Counted from the stretch's first letter, positions 1 through 11,639 are shown. The stretch: 64,000 nucleotides of DNA from Enchytraeus crypticus (GCA_905160935.1 CAJHZI010000620.1:1-64000); one strand, 5' to 3'. Numbers and translations are program-made. Notes: a model not told the origin generated them from the letters alone.

Positions 1-52
<52 letters not shown>
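1..52. repeat. AT dinucleotide array
   Basis: Pure AT repeat at the window edge, adjoining the 3' end of the LINE at 75-1860. Confidence 0.97.
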
Positions 53-55
<3 letters not shown>

Positions 56-74
56 TGTATATTAATATCTCTCT

Positions 75-1860
75 TAGTGCACTGCCTACTGGTAGGTCCA
101 TAGTATATAACGCCTCCACTCTTCTCTGTCCTCCGCCTTCCTCTTCATTTCCACACATGAGTGGGTCTTTAAATCATCTAACATACCTAATCTCGGCCTA
201 CCCCTGCCTCTTTTTCCTTCCATTCTACCTTCTATGACCTCCTTTAATATACCTTCCCCCCTTAGAATGTGTCCTATCCAGCTCTTCTTTCTATTTCTTA
301 ATACATTTATCAACTGTCTATCTGTGCCAACTCTCTCTAGAACTTCCTCATTTGTAGCCTTTTGAGTCCAACTAATCCTCTCCATTCTTCTCTAAATCCA
401 CATTTCCAATGCCTCCAGTTTCATAATATTTTCCTTCCTTAAGGCCCATGTTTCTCATCCATACAATAGCGTGGTCAAACCAAAGTTTTCACTATCTTTA
501 TCTTTGTATCTTTCTTCAGACTTTTTGTTAATAGTTCTTTTCTATTACCAAAGGCCGCTTTTGCTTGTGCAATCCTACTGAATATTTCAGTCTCGCATTT
601 CCCGTCATCGGTTATAGTATGACCCAAATATTTGAAACTCCTTACCTGTTCTAATTTCTTACCATTTATTGTGATATTAACTTCACCTTTGTTATTGGAC
701 ACTCTCATAACCTTGGTCTTCTTTATATTAATCTTCATGCCATATCTCAATGCTGTATCATTCAGCCTATCCATCATCTTCTGCAATCCAATCTCGCTAC
801 CCGCTACCATTCCTTGGTCATCTGCAAATCGTACATCTTGTAACAAATTCCTTCCTACTTTTATTCCTTTTTCGAAGTCTTCCATGGCTTCCTCCATCAT
901 TGCCTCGGCGTAAATGTTAAACAGCAGCGGCGAAATGCTAAACCTTGTCTTACTCCACGTCCTATTTCACCTTCTTCTGAGTATTCGGTTGGATTTTGAT
1001 TACTGCTCTTTGATTCATGTACAAGTTCAAAATTAGTCTTCTGTCTCTCCAGTCAATTCCTATTCTTTCAAGATATTCATCATCGTTATCCAATCAATCC
1101 TGTCAAAGGCCTTCTCGAAGTCTACAAAGTATACAAAAACGTCATTTCCATATTCTAAGCTTCTTTCACAAGGAACCCGCATTACCTCTATTGCTTCTCT
1201 TGTGCCGCATCCTTTCCTAAAACCAAATTGTGTCTTGCTCAGTATCATCTCTGCTTTCGACTGAATGCGATTATTTACTATCTTTAATAAGAGCTTCTAA
1301 ATTTTAGTAAGATAAGTGATGCATGAGGTATTAAACTGATTGTTCTGTAATCCGAATACTCCACAGCATTGGCTTTTTTGGTAATTGGGATCATCACTGA
1401 CTTGGTAAAGTCGTCTGGCCAAATACCTGTATTGTACACTTTCATACATATCTCCATTAACTTATTGAGTGTTTCTTCTTCCAACATTTTCATGAATTCT
1501 GCTGGGATTTCATCTATTCCTATTGCTTTCTCCTTCTTCACACTGTTAATTGCAGAATAAATTTCCTCCTTCATTATATCGGGGCCCCTTTTATCGTCTT
1601 CTATGATATTTTCTTCTATTTTAAAATCCTCTTGAACTGGTTTCCCAGCCTTATCATACAATTCCTCTACATACTCTCTCCATCTTTCTTTTACTTCTTC
1701 CAGCTCGGTCTTCAATTCCCCATCTTTATCCATTATACTAATGTTCTTTGCATCTCCTTTCTTTTTCTTATCGGTTCTTGTTAGTATCCTGACTTCCTGG
1801 TATAATAGATCCGATCTCCCTCTTCTATCATATTCTGCTAAATCATAACATTTTTCACTC
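75..1860 (-). mobile_element. RTE-like LINE, 5'-truncated, mutated
   Basis: Read from high to low coordinates: a linker with DEIPAEFMKMLEEETLNKL and SVMIPITKK; KTQFGFRKGCG; VDFEKAFDRIDW; FADDQGMVAGSE (catalytic YADD-type motif as FADD); MKINIKKTKVMRVS; FKYLGHTITDDGKCETEI; and C-terminal WIGHILRGEG with GRGRPRLGMLDDL. Frameshifts and stops break the ORF. No endonuclease domain is present. The 3' end (low coordinates) finishes with the palindromic motif and an AT array at 1-52. Confidence 0.85.
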
Positions 1861-1887
1861 CATCAATGATCAATATTAATATACAGA

Positions 1888-1914
1888 GTATATATATATA
1901 TATATATATGTATA
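1888..1914. repeat. AT dinucleotide array
   Basis: Short AT run separating two LINE fragments of opposite strand. Confidence 0.9.
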
Positions 1915-1915
1915 T

Positions 1916-3425
1916 ATGCCAATATATCATTCTTACCGTCCTATTTCCAATCTTAACGTCATCTCTAAACTTCTTGAAAAGGTAATCTATACCCGTTTAT
2001 GCACTCATCTTAATTCTTTTCCTTCTCTCTCTTATTATCAATCTGCCTGTAGAAAACTCCATTCTACTGAAATCGTTCTTCTTCGTATACATAATGATCT
2101 TAGCTTGGCCATGAGTAGTAAACAGGTTTCTGCCTTCGTTCTTCTAGATCTCTCTGCTGCCTTCGATACAATTGACCATGACATTCTAATAAATAGGCTC
2201 AATTTTTGTTTTGGCATTTCTGAGTCTGCTTTTTCCCTTCTCACATCATATCTCTCATGTCGCACACAATCTGTTGTTATTGGTCAAAATCGCTCTTCTG
2301 AACTACCCCTCCTACGCGGTGTTCCTCAAGTTTCAGTGTTAGGTCCATTGCTCTTCTCTTTATATATCACTCCTCTTAGCTACCTGCTTGCTCAGTCCTC
2401 CATAAATTTTCATTTCTATGCAGACGACACACAACTATGTATTCCTTTTCTAATCATGATTCTGATCAAAAACTGGCTCATCTCTCATCCATTCTAGACA
2501 AGGTTTATTCCTGGTTTTATGCTAACCGTCTTCCTGTTAATCCTTCCAAAACTGAATACCTTTTAAGTGGCAAGCATTTGCAAAGAAATAGAATTACTAA
2601 TAATTCTGTTAATTTTCAGAATCTTGCTCTTTCACCTTCTCGATCCGCCAAAAACCTTGGAGTCATATTTGATGAAAACCTTGACTTTAAATCCCATATC
2701 TCTTCTGTTTGTCGCACTTCTTTTTTTCTGTTTCTTCAGTTTAGGCAAATACGTCCATCCCTTACTAGAAATTGAGCCACTGCCCTTGCTAATTCTATAG
2801 TTTATTCAAAGCTCGACTACTGTAATTCATTATTACATGGATTGCCTACTTCTTCTCTCAATCGCTTGCAGCACGTCCAAAATTCTCTTGCACGTGCTGT
2901 TTGTATGTCCTCTAGACTTCAATTTCGCTCTTTCTCTACTTCGCAGTCTTCACTGGCTCCCTGTTAATCAACGCATAAAATATAAAATAGCTCTATTAAC
3001 TTTCAAAACTCTGCGATATGGCAAGCCTTCTTACTTATCTTAAATTCTTCTTCCTTATCGTCCCTCACGTGCACTTCGTTCCACCGATGCCAATCTTCTC
3101 TCTGTTCCAAATATTCTCACATCATTGGGCAGACGGTCTTTTTCTTACGCAGCACCCACAATCTGGAACACTTTACCTGCTAATTGTCGCTCATGTTTTT
3201 CTCTTTCAACATTTTCTAGCAAGCTTAAAACTTACTTTTTTCCACCATAGACATAATCAATCTACCCTGACCATTTTTTGATCACCTTTCATTTAGGACC
3301 TTATTTCTCCTCAGCACATTTCTTTTGCAGATTGGTGTGGATGAATTGATCTGTAGTGATGTGTGCTGTTGGGGACGTCCCTGACATCATCCCTGGATGA
3401 TGAAACGGACGTTAAACATTTATTA
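1916..3425 (+). mobile_element. CR1/L2-like LINE, 5'-truncated, frameshifted
   Basis: Reverse transcriptase blocks YRPISNLNVISKLLEKVI, FVLLDLSAAFDTIDHDILI, GVPQVSVLGPLLFSLYI and FYADDTQL (catalytic Asp pair near 2420), then a frameshift and DKVYSWFYANRLPVNPSKTE, KNLGVIFDENLDFKSHIS, and a broken thumb and C-terminal region. The 3' UTR from about 3290 ends with GACGTCCCTGACATCATC and ACGGACGTTAAAC before an AT/TTA tail. Gly to Val in GVPQ(G)SV and the stops make it inactive. Confidence 0.87.
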
Positions 3426-3442
3426 TATATATATATATATAT
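3425..3442. repeat. AT tail array of the L2-like LINE
   Basis: Short TAT/AT run directly at the 3' end of the element. Confidence 0.8.
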
Positions 3443-3524
3443 ACAAATGAATGAATAATATAAAATGAATAATATTCGTGTCTTCCGCTTTCCTCTTCAT
3501 GGCCATTCAACCGGATTCTATACT

Positions 3525-4880
3525 CATGTACTAAAGCAGACTATCGAGTATTATGGACATCATGGAAGTCATGTTTTACCTGTTTGTTGGCTTCAGTAAA
3601 GCTTTCGATAATGTTAATTACTGGAATTTGTTTGGAAAATTACTAGACGATAACATTGCTCGGGTGTGGTTGGACCGCTGCAGAATTGAGCAACCACAAA
3701 CAAACTGCCGCGTGTACGAAAGAGGCGACTAAAGGCAGGAGCTGAGGATGGCAAGATAGGACCCACCTCACTTTTAAATATTTTCCCCCAGGAATAAATG
3801 GTAATTAATCCACCTAACTGAGGAAGGCAACGGGAAACCACCTCAGAAGCCATCTTTGCCAATCTATAGGCTACATAAGGTATGGATAAGGCATGGGCTT
3901 TGTGATGGGATTAACTTGTTGATGTAAGATGTGCTCTTATGGAGCGAGAAAACAGAATTTGAGTATGAAGATGTACCTTTAACCTGCCACTTGGCAATGC
4001 ACGGAAGAAGTAGAACATTAACACCAGTATTATATTTATTCTTGCATTCTAGTACTCTAAACAGCAATGCTTTGTTCGATGGCATAATTCGGTTTCTACT
4101 TGTTTTCACATTAGAAATGGTAGGCTACGCGTCATGGAATTGTACTACATTATTTAATAGACGTGCTTCAGTTTAACGCTAAAGTTATTAACATGTCTCT
4201 AAATATTGATAAAACTGTCGCCATGATATTTGCACCAAATGATCGAAATTGGCGTGCACTAGAGGAATTTCCAAGATTTAAGTTGGACAATTCTTTTATT
4301 AGTTATATATAGCAGTTTAAATATTTAGGTCATATTATAACTAATGATGGTCGTGATAATCACGATATACAGCGAGAAATATGTGGTATGTTTATGCGTA
4401 CAAATATATTTAAGCTTAAATTTGCTTGTTACTCCCTTAATATTAAGAAGGTCCTGTTCAAAGCCTATTGTATGTGCTTCTATGATGTGGCACTATGGTT
4501 GTCGTTTACAATAGGTTCAATAGAGAAGTTTCGATCTTGCTATACTAAATGTATTTAAATATTTTTTGGATACAAACGTTACAGCAGCCTAACTATCGCG
4601 CTGCTAGAAACTAGATTGGCTAGTTTTGATACTCTCCTCTCTAATTACAGATTAAAGTTTAGAACGTTGTTGCTGAATAATATTAACATGCTAGTTAAGT
4701 TTTTTGATGTTCTGAGCTTATTGTAGGTTTGTATGCCTAATTCTATAAGTAATTGTCTTAGAGCTCAATTTATGCACAGCCTATTTGCTTTTCTGGTTCT
4801 TGTTGCATCATGCTGTACGTGTATATGTAAGATTCGTGTACGGGTTATTAAGCCTGAAATAAAGCAATAAATAAAATTAA
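3525..4880 (+). mobile_element. Third LINE type, broken and interrupted by a SINE
   Basis: Left part 3525-3657 gives GFSKAFDNVNYWNLFGKLLD. After the SINE, the reading resumes as CFVRWHNSVSTCFHIRNG, LNIDKTVAMIFAPNDRNW, FKYLGHIITNDGRDNHDIQR, then KVLFKAYCMCFYD and FFGYKRYSSLT. Only the palm and C-terminal part remain, with stops. It ends in AATAAAGCAATAAATAAA. The clade is different from the RTE-like copies and was not named. Confidence 0.75.
3658..4013 (+). mobile_element. SINE-B copy nested in a LINE
   Basis: Starts GCTCGGGTGTGGTTGGACCG, contains AGAGGCGACTAAAGGCAGGA and ACGGGAAACCACCTCAGAAG, and ends at the CCTGCCACTTGGCA hairpin. AACATT occurs on both sides (3652-3657, 4014-4019), a probable target duplication. 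Confidence 0.82.
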
Positions 4881-4891
4881 AAAATAATATA

Positions 4892-4975
4892 AATATATAT
4901 ATATATATATAATATTAAAGGTTTAACGTCCATTTCCTCATGCAAGGATGATGTGTCAGGGACGTCTCCCTATCA
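4892..4975 (-). mobile_element. CR1/L2-like LINE 3' end scrap
   Basis: Complement of the L2-like 3' UTR: GGTTTAACGTCC, TCCTCATGCAAGGATGATG and CAGGGACGTC. Confidence 0.75.
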
Positions 4976-4979
4976 CATG

Positions 4980-4982
<3 letters not shown>

Positions 4983-5025
<43 letters not shown>

Positions 5026-5138
5026 TATGAGAGAGAAAGAGAGAGAGTGACAAAGAGAAAACGAGAGAGCTAGAGAGCGAGAGATAGCGCATAAGGCTGT
5101 GGGAGATAAAAATATATACAGAAAGAGAGAGAGAGGGA

Positions 5139-5176
<38 letters not shown>

Positions 5177-5330
5177 AAGGATGAGAGTAAGAGCGACAGA
5201 GAGATAGAGAGAACGAGAGATAGGTAGAGAGCGAGAGAGATATATAGATATATATATAGAGAGAGAGAGAGAAAGAGAGATAGAGATAGAGAGAGAGAAA
5301 GAGAAAGAGAGAGAGATAGAGAAATCATGG
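4983..5330. repeat. AT array followed by a long GA-rich array
   Basis: AT dinucleotides to about 5024, then roughly 300 bp of imperfect GAGA with GATA interruptions. Translations across it are artefacts. Confidence 0.95.
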
Positions 5331-5599
5331 AGAAGTTGAACAATTGCTTTTCTGGACTAGCCGCCATTAAATAATTTTTAAATATCTAATATATTATTCA
5401 ATGATTACAGTAACATGCATTTATTCAGTGGGTTGAGAAAACAAGTTTAGCTCTATATGTTGAACACTATGTTTGCTCTGTATCATCAGATATGCTCAAC
5501 TTTCCTTGTTGTGTCCGGGCTACCTTTTTAATTGACCCTCCGTAAACGTACAAGTGACGTATGAAAAAGATAGACTTAAGCAGTCTATTAGAATAACAC

Positions 5600-5660
5600 T
5601 GGTAAAGCTAAGGTTAACGCCAGTTTCCTCATTCGAAAGCGATGTCAGTGACGGGCGACA
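5600..5660 (-). mobile_element. SINE-A 3' fragment
   Basis: Carries the family end, read on plus as GGTTAACGCCAGTTTCCTCA, and GATGTCAGTGACGGGCGA. The tRNA-like head is missing. Confidence 0.7.
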
Positions 5661-5867
5661 CAGCAACAGTCAGTAATCTCATTTTTGACTGCAGTCAAAC
5701 ATTTTGTAGTATCATTTAGACATACCATGATAATAAGATAATATCATGATCTCAACAGTAATTTTTTATTATCATTTTAATGCAATTGTAATTCTGATTC
5801 AATCTGAAAAGAAAACACGCCACAATATTTACTAAATTTTTATAGTATACAGTTTATAGCTCATCAG

Positions 5868-5925
5868 ACATTGCCTTATGGCAAGGAACCGGACGTTAAA
5901 TTATTCTTATTGATTGATTGATTAA
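5868..5925 (+). mobile_element. CR1/L2-like tail with TTGA repeats
   Basis: ACATTGCCTTATGGCAAGGA followed by ACGGTTAAAT-like end (CGGACGTTAAAT) and TTGATTGATTGATT. Confidence 0.75.
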
Positions 5926-6144
5926 CAACGCAATATGCTTAAATAATGCTGACTAATGTAATTTGATAAATCTTCATCAAAGACAGGGCAGATTTACAAA
6001 TATTTTATTTTCTTTGAATCTGTCATAATAAAAATTATACACATAATAAAATAAACTATAAAATATTAAACTGAGAATAAGTTTTGCAAAATATTTTTCA
6101 CATTTAATCAGTTTAATCATACAGTTCTGTGGTAAGGCCAGCAA
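5925..6144. other. Intergenic AT-rich stretch, nothing recognised
   Basis: No gene, repeat family or array seen; short chance ORFs only. Confidence 0.5.
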
Positions 6145-6590
6145 TGACGTATGGTTGGGCACTAAAAAGGGATCATTTGCAGAGTTTGCATATGGCAGAA
6201 ATGAGAATGTTGCGTCTAATGAGCGGAAGATACTAGAAGGACAGAATGGAAAATGAATATGTGAGGATGAATTTGAATGTTGAGGGGATCGGGGATAGGT
6301 TGGCTCAGTCGAGATTGAGATGGTATGGGCATATTGTGAGAAAGGCAGATGAGGATGTAGTAAAGAGAGTTTGGAGGGAAGAGCTGGATGTTAAGCTAGA
6401 GAGAGGAAGACCACAACTGACATGGGATGCGGTAGGCCCTAATTAAGAAGGACATGAATAATAGGGAATTGACTGATGATATGGTGTGGGTCATACAGGA
6501 TTGAAGAAGGTCTACTCGTATCCCGATCCTGGTTTAACTGGGATTTAAGGGAAGATGATGATAAAGATGATGATGATGTATCAATTGAAT
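6145..6590 (+). mobile_element. RTE-like LINE 3' part with GAT tail
   Basis: C-terminal protein scrap: AEMRMLRLMSGRY, then LAQSRLRWYGHIVRKADED and ERGRPQLTWD. Followed by CTGGTTTAACTGGGATTTAA and a GATGATGAT tail. A second RTE-like family, distinct in its 3' end from the copy at 75-1860. Confidence 0.78.
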
Positions 6591-6999
6591 CATACATCCT
6601 ACAACCATCTTTAGCCATCCGAAATTATCAACTCCTTATTACAAATTTTGATGTAATTCATTTTAAGGATACATGCAGATTTCATATATTAAATGAATGC
6701 CCAATAATAAAATATTTTTATTTATTCACATTTATTTAATCAGGAGAGCAAATTATATAGCAATTTAAAATTTATATAAGCCTATACGTTGCATTATTAA
6801 ATTTATCAATTAAATTACTAATTCTTTTATTAACGATGCAGAAATGAGCATAACTATCTAAACAACTGCGTTGTCGAGTTCTGCTCTGTTCAGAACGCAA
6901 TGAACTGATGATGATGATGAGGATGATGGCGACTAAATATATTACAACTGTCGCGACCTTTGCGGAAGGTTAGGCCGCTTTAGAAAATTTTTCAAGAGA

Positions 7000-7140
7000 T
7001 CATCAAATTGATAGATTGATAGATTGAAAGATAGATAGATAGATTATTGATTGACTGATTGATTTATTGACTACTCGAATGATTTACTGATCGCTTGATT
7101 CATTGATTGACTGCTTGAATGAGCGAGTGATTTATATAGA
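7000..7140. repeat. Imperfect GATT/GATA repeats
   Basis: Interspersed GATTGATA and TTGATTGACTGATT units; probably decayed microsatellite. Confidence 0.75.
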
Positions 7141-7597
7141 TATAAGAATATCTATACATATTAACTGACTTTACAAATAAATCTTAGATAAAGATAACTA
7201 TATAGCTGAAAACGCCAAGTCTTTTTCTACTTTTACTTTGCGTTAGACTTAAAATTAAACTTAAATGTTCACATTGATGTCATCGCATGCATACATATGG
7301 GATAAGCTGACAATTTCTTCGCATCGGTAAATGGACAAAAAATGCAAATCGAATATATTTAGATTAGACACATCTTAAATCTATAACATTGTAGATACAT
7401 CTAAGACTCAAATTAGAATATCACACAATCTACTGTATGTATCTTCACATGGAGTTAACCGGTTAAACAGCAAAACCAGTGATATGTCAAAGACGACGAT
7501 GAGAGAGGGAAAACGGTTCACCCATGGACTGTATCAAATCCACGTGCCCATGTCAACTGAAACAATCAAACAATCATCGTTATCAGTTCTTTAATCT

Positions 7598-7742
7598 CCA
7601 TAATAATCGTCATCGTCATCGTCGTCGTCGTCGTCATCGTCATCGTCGTCGTCGTCGTCATCGTCGACGTCGTCCTCATCATCATCATCGTCATCGTCAT
7701 CGTCATCATCATCATCATCATCATTATCATCATCATCATCCC
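7598..7742. repeat. CAT/CGT trinucleotide array with GAT-tail LINE end
   Basis: (ATC/GTC)n on plus. At 7743-7765 it runs into the complement of the second RTE-like family end (CTCAGTTTAACTGGGGCCGG), so it is probably the expanded tail of a minus-strand copy. Confidence 0.85.
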
Positions 7743-7784
7743 TAGAATCTCAGTTTAACTGGGGCCGGGATTATAAATTTTGTT

Positions 7785-7930
7785 TAGTAATATCTGGAGT
7801 CTAGGCACTCATCAACTGAATGCGCTTTAATATTTCTGACGATGGTTTGTATTATAGTGTTTTGCCATCCTTCACGACTCATTCACTCCACGGCCGGTCT
7901 TCAGCAACACGGACACAACACGGATGATTA
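7785..7930. repeat. Dispersed repeat shared with 46410-46540
   Basis: Starts CTGGAGTCTAGGCACTCATC and ends CACGGACACAACACGG; the other copy has CTGGATCCTAGACGCTCACC and CGCGACACAACACAGG. Family unknown. Confidence 0.5.
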
Positions 7931-7934
7931 AATT

Positions 7935-8455
7935 TGAATGACACAGATTTAAGATAGAAATCAGTAATTGTAAAGCGTTTTTCAAAACACGTCAATAACA
8001 GAATTCAGTGCTTTACGATCACTTAATGAATTCTGACTTTTATATATTAACTGCGTGAGTAAGTATGTGCATAACCAGACGCATTGAAAGCATGAATAAA
8101 AATAAGAAATCAGCAATATGTTGAACAATGTTATAAAACTTCCATACACTTAAATGTTTTAAACTTCCATACTCTTAAATGTTTTAAACTTCCATACTCT
8201 TATATGTTAAAAAAAATGTTTTGCACGTGACAATCATTGACTATGGTAATGTAGATATATAATTTGATCCATAGAGGAGTCTGTAAGTGAATATGATAAA
8301 AAATATTGGAATAAATATATATATACATGTATATCAACAATTTCTTTCTGTTAGAGTAAAATATAGAGATACAGAGAAAAAGAGGCACATATGCAGTAGA
8401 TATTGCGATATCTAGGAGTAGATTCAGAATAGAGGACAATGCATAAAGAATAAAG
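7935..8455. other. Flank 3' of the host gene, no feature found
   Basis: Contains a three-fold short repeat near 8140-8200 (AACTTCCATACTCTTAAATG) and short AT runs. No minus-strand AATAAA was recognised for the gene ending at 8496. Confidence 0.5.
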
Positions 8456-8495
8456 AATTATTCTTAAGCACAGTTCTCATGGGCATCAACCCTAG

Positions 8496-8637
8496 TTACA
8501 ATGATCGCAGGATACCTACCATATTCAAATCTCTTATGTAGAACTTGCACATCTTGATCGTAGCCTTGTAGAATTCCCCCAGTTCTCTCACATCACACGA
8601 GCTCTCAACCAAACAGTTCCACGTTAACCTGTACTTT
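8496..8637 (-). CDS. Six-Cys module 6, exon B, probable terminal exon
   Basis: Acceptor ATATTTGCAG. It encodes KYRLTWNCLVESSCDVREL, then FYKATIKMCKFYIRDLNM followed by VGILRSL and TAA at 8496-8498. An alternative donor GTAGGT exists at 8514-8519 but would leave phase 0, unlike every other B exon, and no continuing exon was found at lower coordinates, so a terminal exon is preferred. Confidence 0.72.
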
Positions 8638-8694
8638 CTGCAAATATAATAAAATAAAATAGTCCCAGTAAATATAGAATAAAACCAATTAAAG

Positions 8695-8766
8695 AGAATG
8701 GGAGAAGGTCTATCCGAACCCTAGTTAAACTTAGATTTAAGGGAAGATGATGATGATGATGATGAC
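8695..8766 (+). mobile_element. Second RTE-like family, 3' end with GAT tail
   Basis: GAGAAGGTCTATCCGAACCC, then GATTTAAGGGAAGATGATGATG.. as at the 6145 copy, on a shorter scale; no coding part. Confidence 0.7.
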
Positions 8767-8876
8767 AGAAATAAAATTAAATAGATTAACAGATAGCATA
8801 TACATCCATAGGCGTGTATACAATGAATTTAAACTTGATGTTTAAGAAATAATGATTTTAAAATAATTACAATATA

Positions 8877-9124
8877 TCGTCGGCTAAACTGCAAAACCCC
8901 GTAGGTAGGTTTTTTCATAAAATTATATTATTGCATCAAAATATCGGTTTTCACAGTCTACATCAACCTGCAAAAACTTGTATTCGAGAGTATTATTTAT
9001 CGATCCTATTTTAATCAAGGAAGTTGAAGGCTCAAATACTCGTCAACTTAACTTTTGTTTGTTTTTGCATTTCCTGAAAAATTTGTAAAAACTTACTTGA
9101 GAGGTTTTGCAGTTTGGCCGACGA
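8877..9124. mobile_element. Small MITE with inverted ends
   Basis: About 248 bp whose ends are inverted copies: TCGTCGGCTAAACTGCAAAA at 8877 and its near-complement (TCGTCGGCCAAACTGCAAAA) ending at 9124. No coding capacity. Target duplication is unclear in the AT-rich flanks; family not recognised. Confidence 0.65.
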
Positions 9125-9289
9125 ATTATTGAACATGCGTCACTTGTTCTTAGGGTTATACACATGATTACGTAGGTGCTGCAGACTGTACTTTCTCCAA
9201 GCTCATTAGTAATCTTTGATTTTTTTATCGATGGCAGCCGGCGAGGATTTAATATTTTAAAAAAACTTTCAAAAAGGAGCGTTGCAATT

Positions 9290-9400
9290 CATTCATAGCT
9301 GTCTCACCAGACGGTCGCCCATTCAGTACTAACCGGGCCCGAATTTACTTAATTAATGACACGCGCTTTACAAGGTGCGCCTAATCTGGCCCAAGCGATA
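9290..9400 (-). repeat. 5S rRNA-like fragment (SINE or pseudogene)
   Basis: The minus strand reads CGGGCCCGGTTAGTACTGAA and TGGGCGACCGTCTGG, close to the internal region of animal 5S rRNA (GGGCCTGGTTAGTACTTGGATGGG recalled in part). Flanks are not 5S-like, so it is a pseudogene or part of a 5S-derived SINE. Confidence 0.65.
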
Positions 9401-9663
9401 CTATGTAAGATGAGCAAACATGATATTGAAAGCAGTAAATTATTATTATTAGTTAGTGCTTTATATAAGGTATAATAGCCCATACTTCAAGAATACAGTA
9501 AATATGGGCCTAGTAGTTCAAATTCAAACATAAAGTACATATATCGGATCAAGAGTGAGTTGTTGATTAAGGTTGTTTGTTGATTCGGAAAAGGAAAGAG
9601 TTTAAAGTGCTACACAATTATACTTTTATCTTAAGTAGTACTTGAAGTTGATATCCACTTGAT

Positions 9664-9728
9664 ATCCAGCCGTCACGGATATCACTTTCGAGTGAGGAAA
9701 CTGACGTCAACATTAGCTTAATCAGGTT
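9664..9728 (+). mobile_element. SINE-A 3' fragment
   Basis: TTTCGAGTGAGGAAACTGAC with flanking family sequence; head missing. Confidence 0.7.
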
Positions 9729-9934
9729 TTTTTTAAAAGAGATTAGTCAGAGATTATCACTGATTTGATATATAGGACGATAACTTAAAGATAAATATCG
9801 CTACGGACAGTATAAAATTCTTGATTTTCTTTATTTTGTCATTTACACCGTTTTTTGGACCTTCTTTTTGCTCGCCAGCTTGATTTTGACTAAATAGTGC
9901 TCGGTGTTGTCATTGATGACTATAGTACTCTAAT

Positions 9935-9951
9935 TGTTGTTATTGTTATTA

Positions 9952-9982
<31 letters not shown>

Positions 9983-9985
9983 AGT
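9935..9985. repeat. TTA/TTG trinucleotide array
   Basis: TTGTTATTGTTATTATTATT type repeat. Confidence 0.9.
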
Positions 9986-9999
9986 TATTACAACTTTAT

Positions 10000-10225
10000 T
10001 TTGTTATGGTAAATTTATAGAAAATATATGAACAACATTTGGACATAATATATAATCAATGTTCTTAAGGTAACTCAAAATTACTCGAGACATTATAGAC
10101 GAGTATTCTAAGTACTATATCTTTTAACGCTGCTATTTTTTCTTCAGTTTTATTCTTATCACTGTGTCGAGAAATAATGATCATATACATTCCCGAGTTT
10201 TGTCTGGACGAGAGACGAACAAACC
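10000..10225. other. Intron sequence, nothing recognised
   Basis: AT-rich single-copy-looking sequence without gene or repeat signal. Confidence 0.5.
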
Positions 10226-10227
10226 AA

Positions 10228-10480
10228 CCATAATCTGCACGGGTCGTAAAAGGCGACTAAGCAGGAACAGAGGAAGCAAGCGGAAAACTACCCTAAAAGC
10301 CATTGTTCCCAAGCAATAGGATACGATACAGTATGGATGAGTCAAAGCCTTTTGTAATAATATTAACTTGTTAATCGGCGAAATGCTGTCATTGGAACCT
10401 GACCGTAAACTATACTAAGGAATATTTACATTCAACAAGTTACTTGGCAGAGCACTTGCTAGAGATACATAAATATTTAC
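10228..10480 (+). mobile_element. SINE-B copy, diverged
   Basis: GGGTCGTAAAAGGCGACTAA, then AAAACTACCCTAAAAGCCAT and GTATGGATGAG; ends near TACTTGGCAGAGCAC, a damaged version of the terminal hairpin. Confidence 0.72.
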
Positions 10481-10751
10481 GACTAGCAGCCGTAACGCGC
10501 AGTACCTTAGCTATTAAGGCTTCAGCTCACTACCAGTGAGCTATTTCACAAACAAGGTAGCAGTGCTAATTATTATTCAATGTCAGAAGCGCATTAAAGA
10601 CATCTCTTCAATACTAATCGACACACTCAAGATACCGTCACAAATATTGTATTAACTGTAAGCTACTCTTATGACAACTCACTGTAGAAAGAATAATTCT
10701 ACGATAAAACAATTTTTACCAAGCAATTGTTTTTTCAACAACTCGAGCTAG

Positions 10752-10863
10752 ATGATGATGATGATGATGACTATTATTATGATGATGACGATGATGATGA
10801 TGATGATGATGATGACGATGACTATTATTATGATGATGACGACGACGACGACGAAGACGACGG

Positions 10864-10896
<33 letters not shown>

Positions 10897-10900
10897 TGAC

Positions 10901-10938
<38 letters not shown>

Positions 10939-11035
10939 CGATGATGATGATGACGAAGACGACGATGATGATGATGATGAAGATGATGATGAAGATGACG
11001 ATGATGACGATGACGATGACGACGACGACGATGAC

Positions 11036-11070
<35 letters not shown>

Positions 11071-11071
11071 C

Positions 11072-11131
<60 letters not shown>

Positions 11132-11150
11132 TATGATGATGATGAGGATG
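10752..11150. repeat. GAT/GAC array of about 400 bp
   Basis: Nearly unbroken (GAY)n with rare GAA and GGC triplets. Reads as poly-Asp, poly-Met/Thr or poly-Ile depending on frame; none is a gene. Lies in the intron between the last two exons. Confidence 0.97.
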
Positions 11151-11215
11151 ATCATAAACCTTTTATAAACATTGAACCCATGTATTTGAGAGCTCATTGG
11201 AGAGCGAGCACATAC

Positions 11216-11333
11216 CTGCAGAGCTGAGTCCATTGGAAGGCGGTGGAGATGTTGCCGTTTGTTATCTGCTCTGCTATTGGTTGAGACACTTCTGTGCAAG
11301 CATCGCTGTACTCTAGAGTGCAGTCAGCTCTTC
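11216..11333 (-). CDS. Six-Cys module 6, exon A (phase 1-2)
   Basis: Acceptor AATTAAG lies directly against a TTGA array; donor GTATGT. It encodes RADCTLEYSDAC (C-x7-C), TEVSQPIAEQITNG and WTQLC with a split Arg. The acceptor has no true pyrimidine tract, only TTGATTGA repeats. Confidence 0.78.
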
Positions 11334-11334
11334 C

Positions 11335-11387
11335 TTAATTAATCAATCAATCAATCAACCAATCGATCGCTCGATAAATCAAAAATC

Positions 11388-11418
<31 letters not shown>

Positions 11419-11625
11419 TAATCAGTCAAACAATCAGTCAATCAATCAATCAATCAATCAATTAATCAATCGCTCAATAATTAATCAATCAAACAAACAA
11501 TCAATCAGTGAATCAACCAATAAATCAACCAATCAATCAATTAATCAATCAATAATTCAGTCAATCAATCAATCAATCTTTCGGTTGTTGTTTCGGTCGG
11601 TCAGTCAGTCAATGAGTCAATCAGT
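11335..11625. repeat. AATC tetranucleotide array
   Basis: About 290 bp of AATC/AGTC units starting right at the acceptor of the module 6 exon A; on the gene's strand it reads TTGA/TGAT. Confidence 0.95.
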
Positions 11626-11639
11626 CAGTCAATCAGCCT

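Noticed and set aside
7524-7745. His/Arg-rich ORF
   Set aside because: CAT/CGT microsatellite at the end of a minus-strand LINE tail.
10727-11299. Long poly-Asp or poly-Ile ORFs
   Set aside because: They are translations of a GAT/GAC microsatellite in every frame, with no flanking coding signal.
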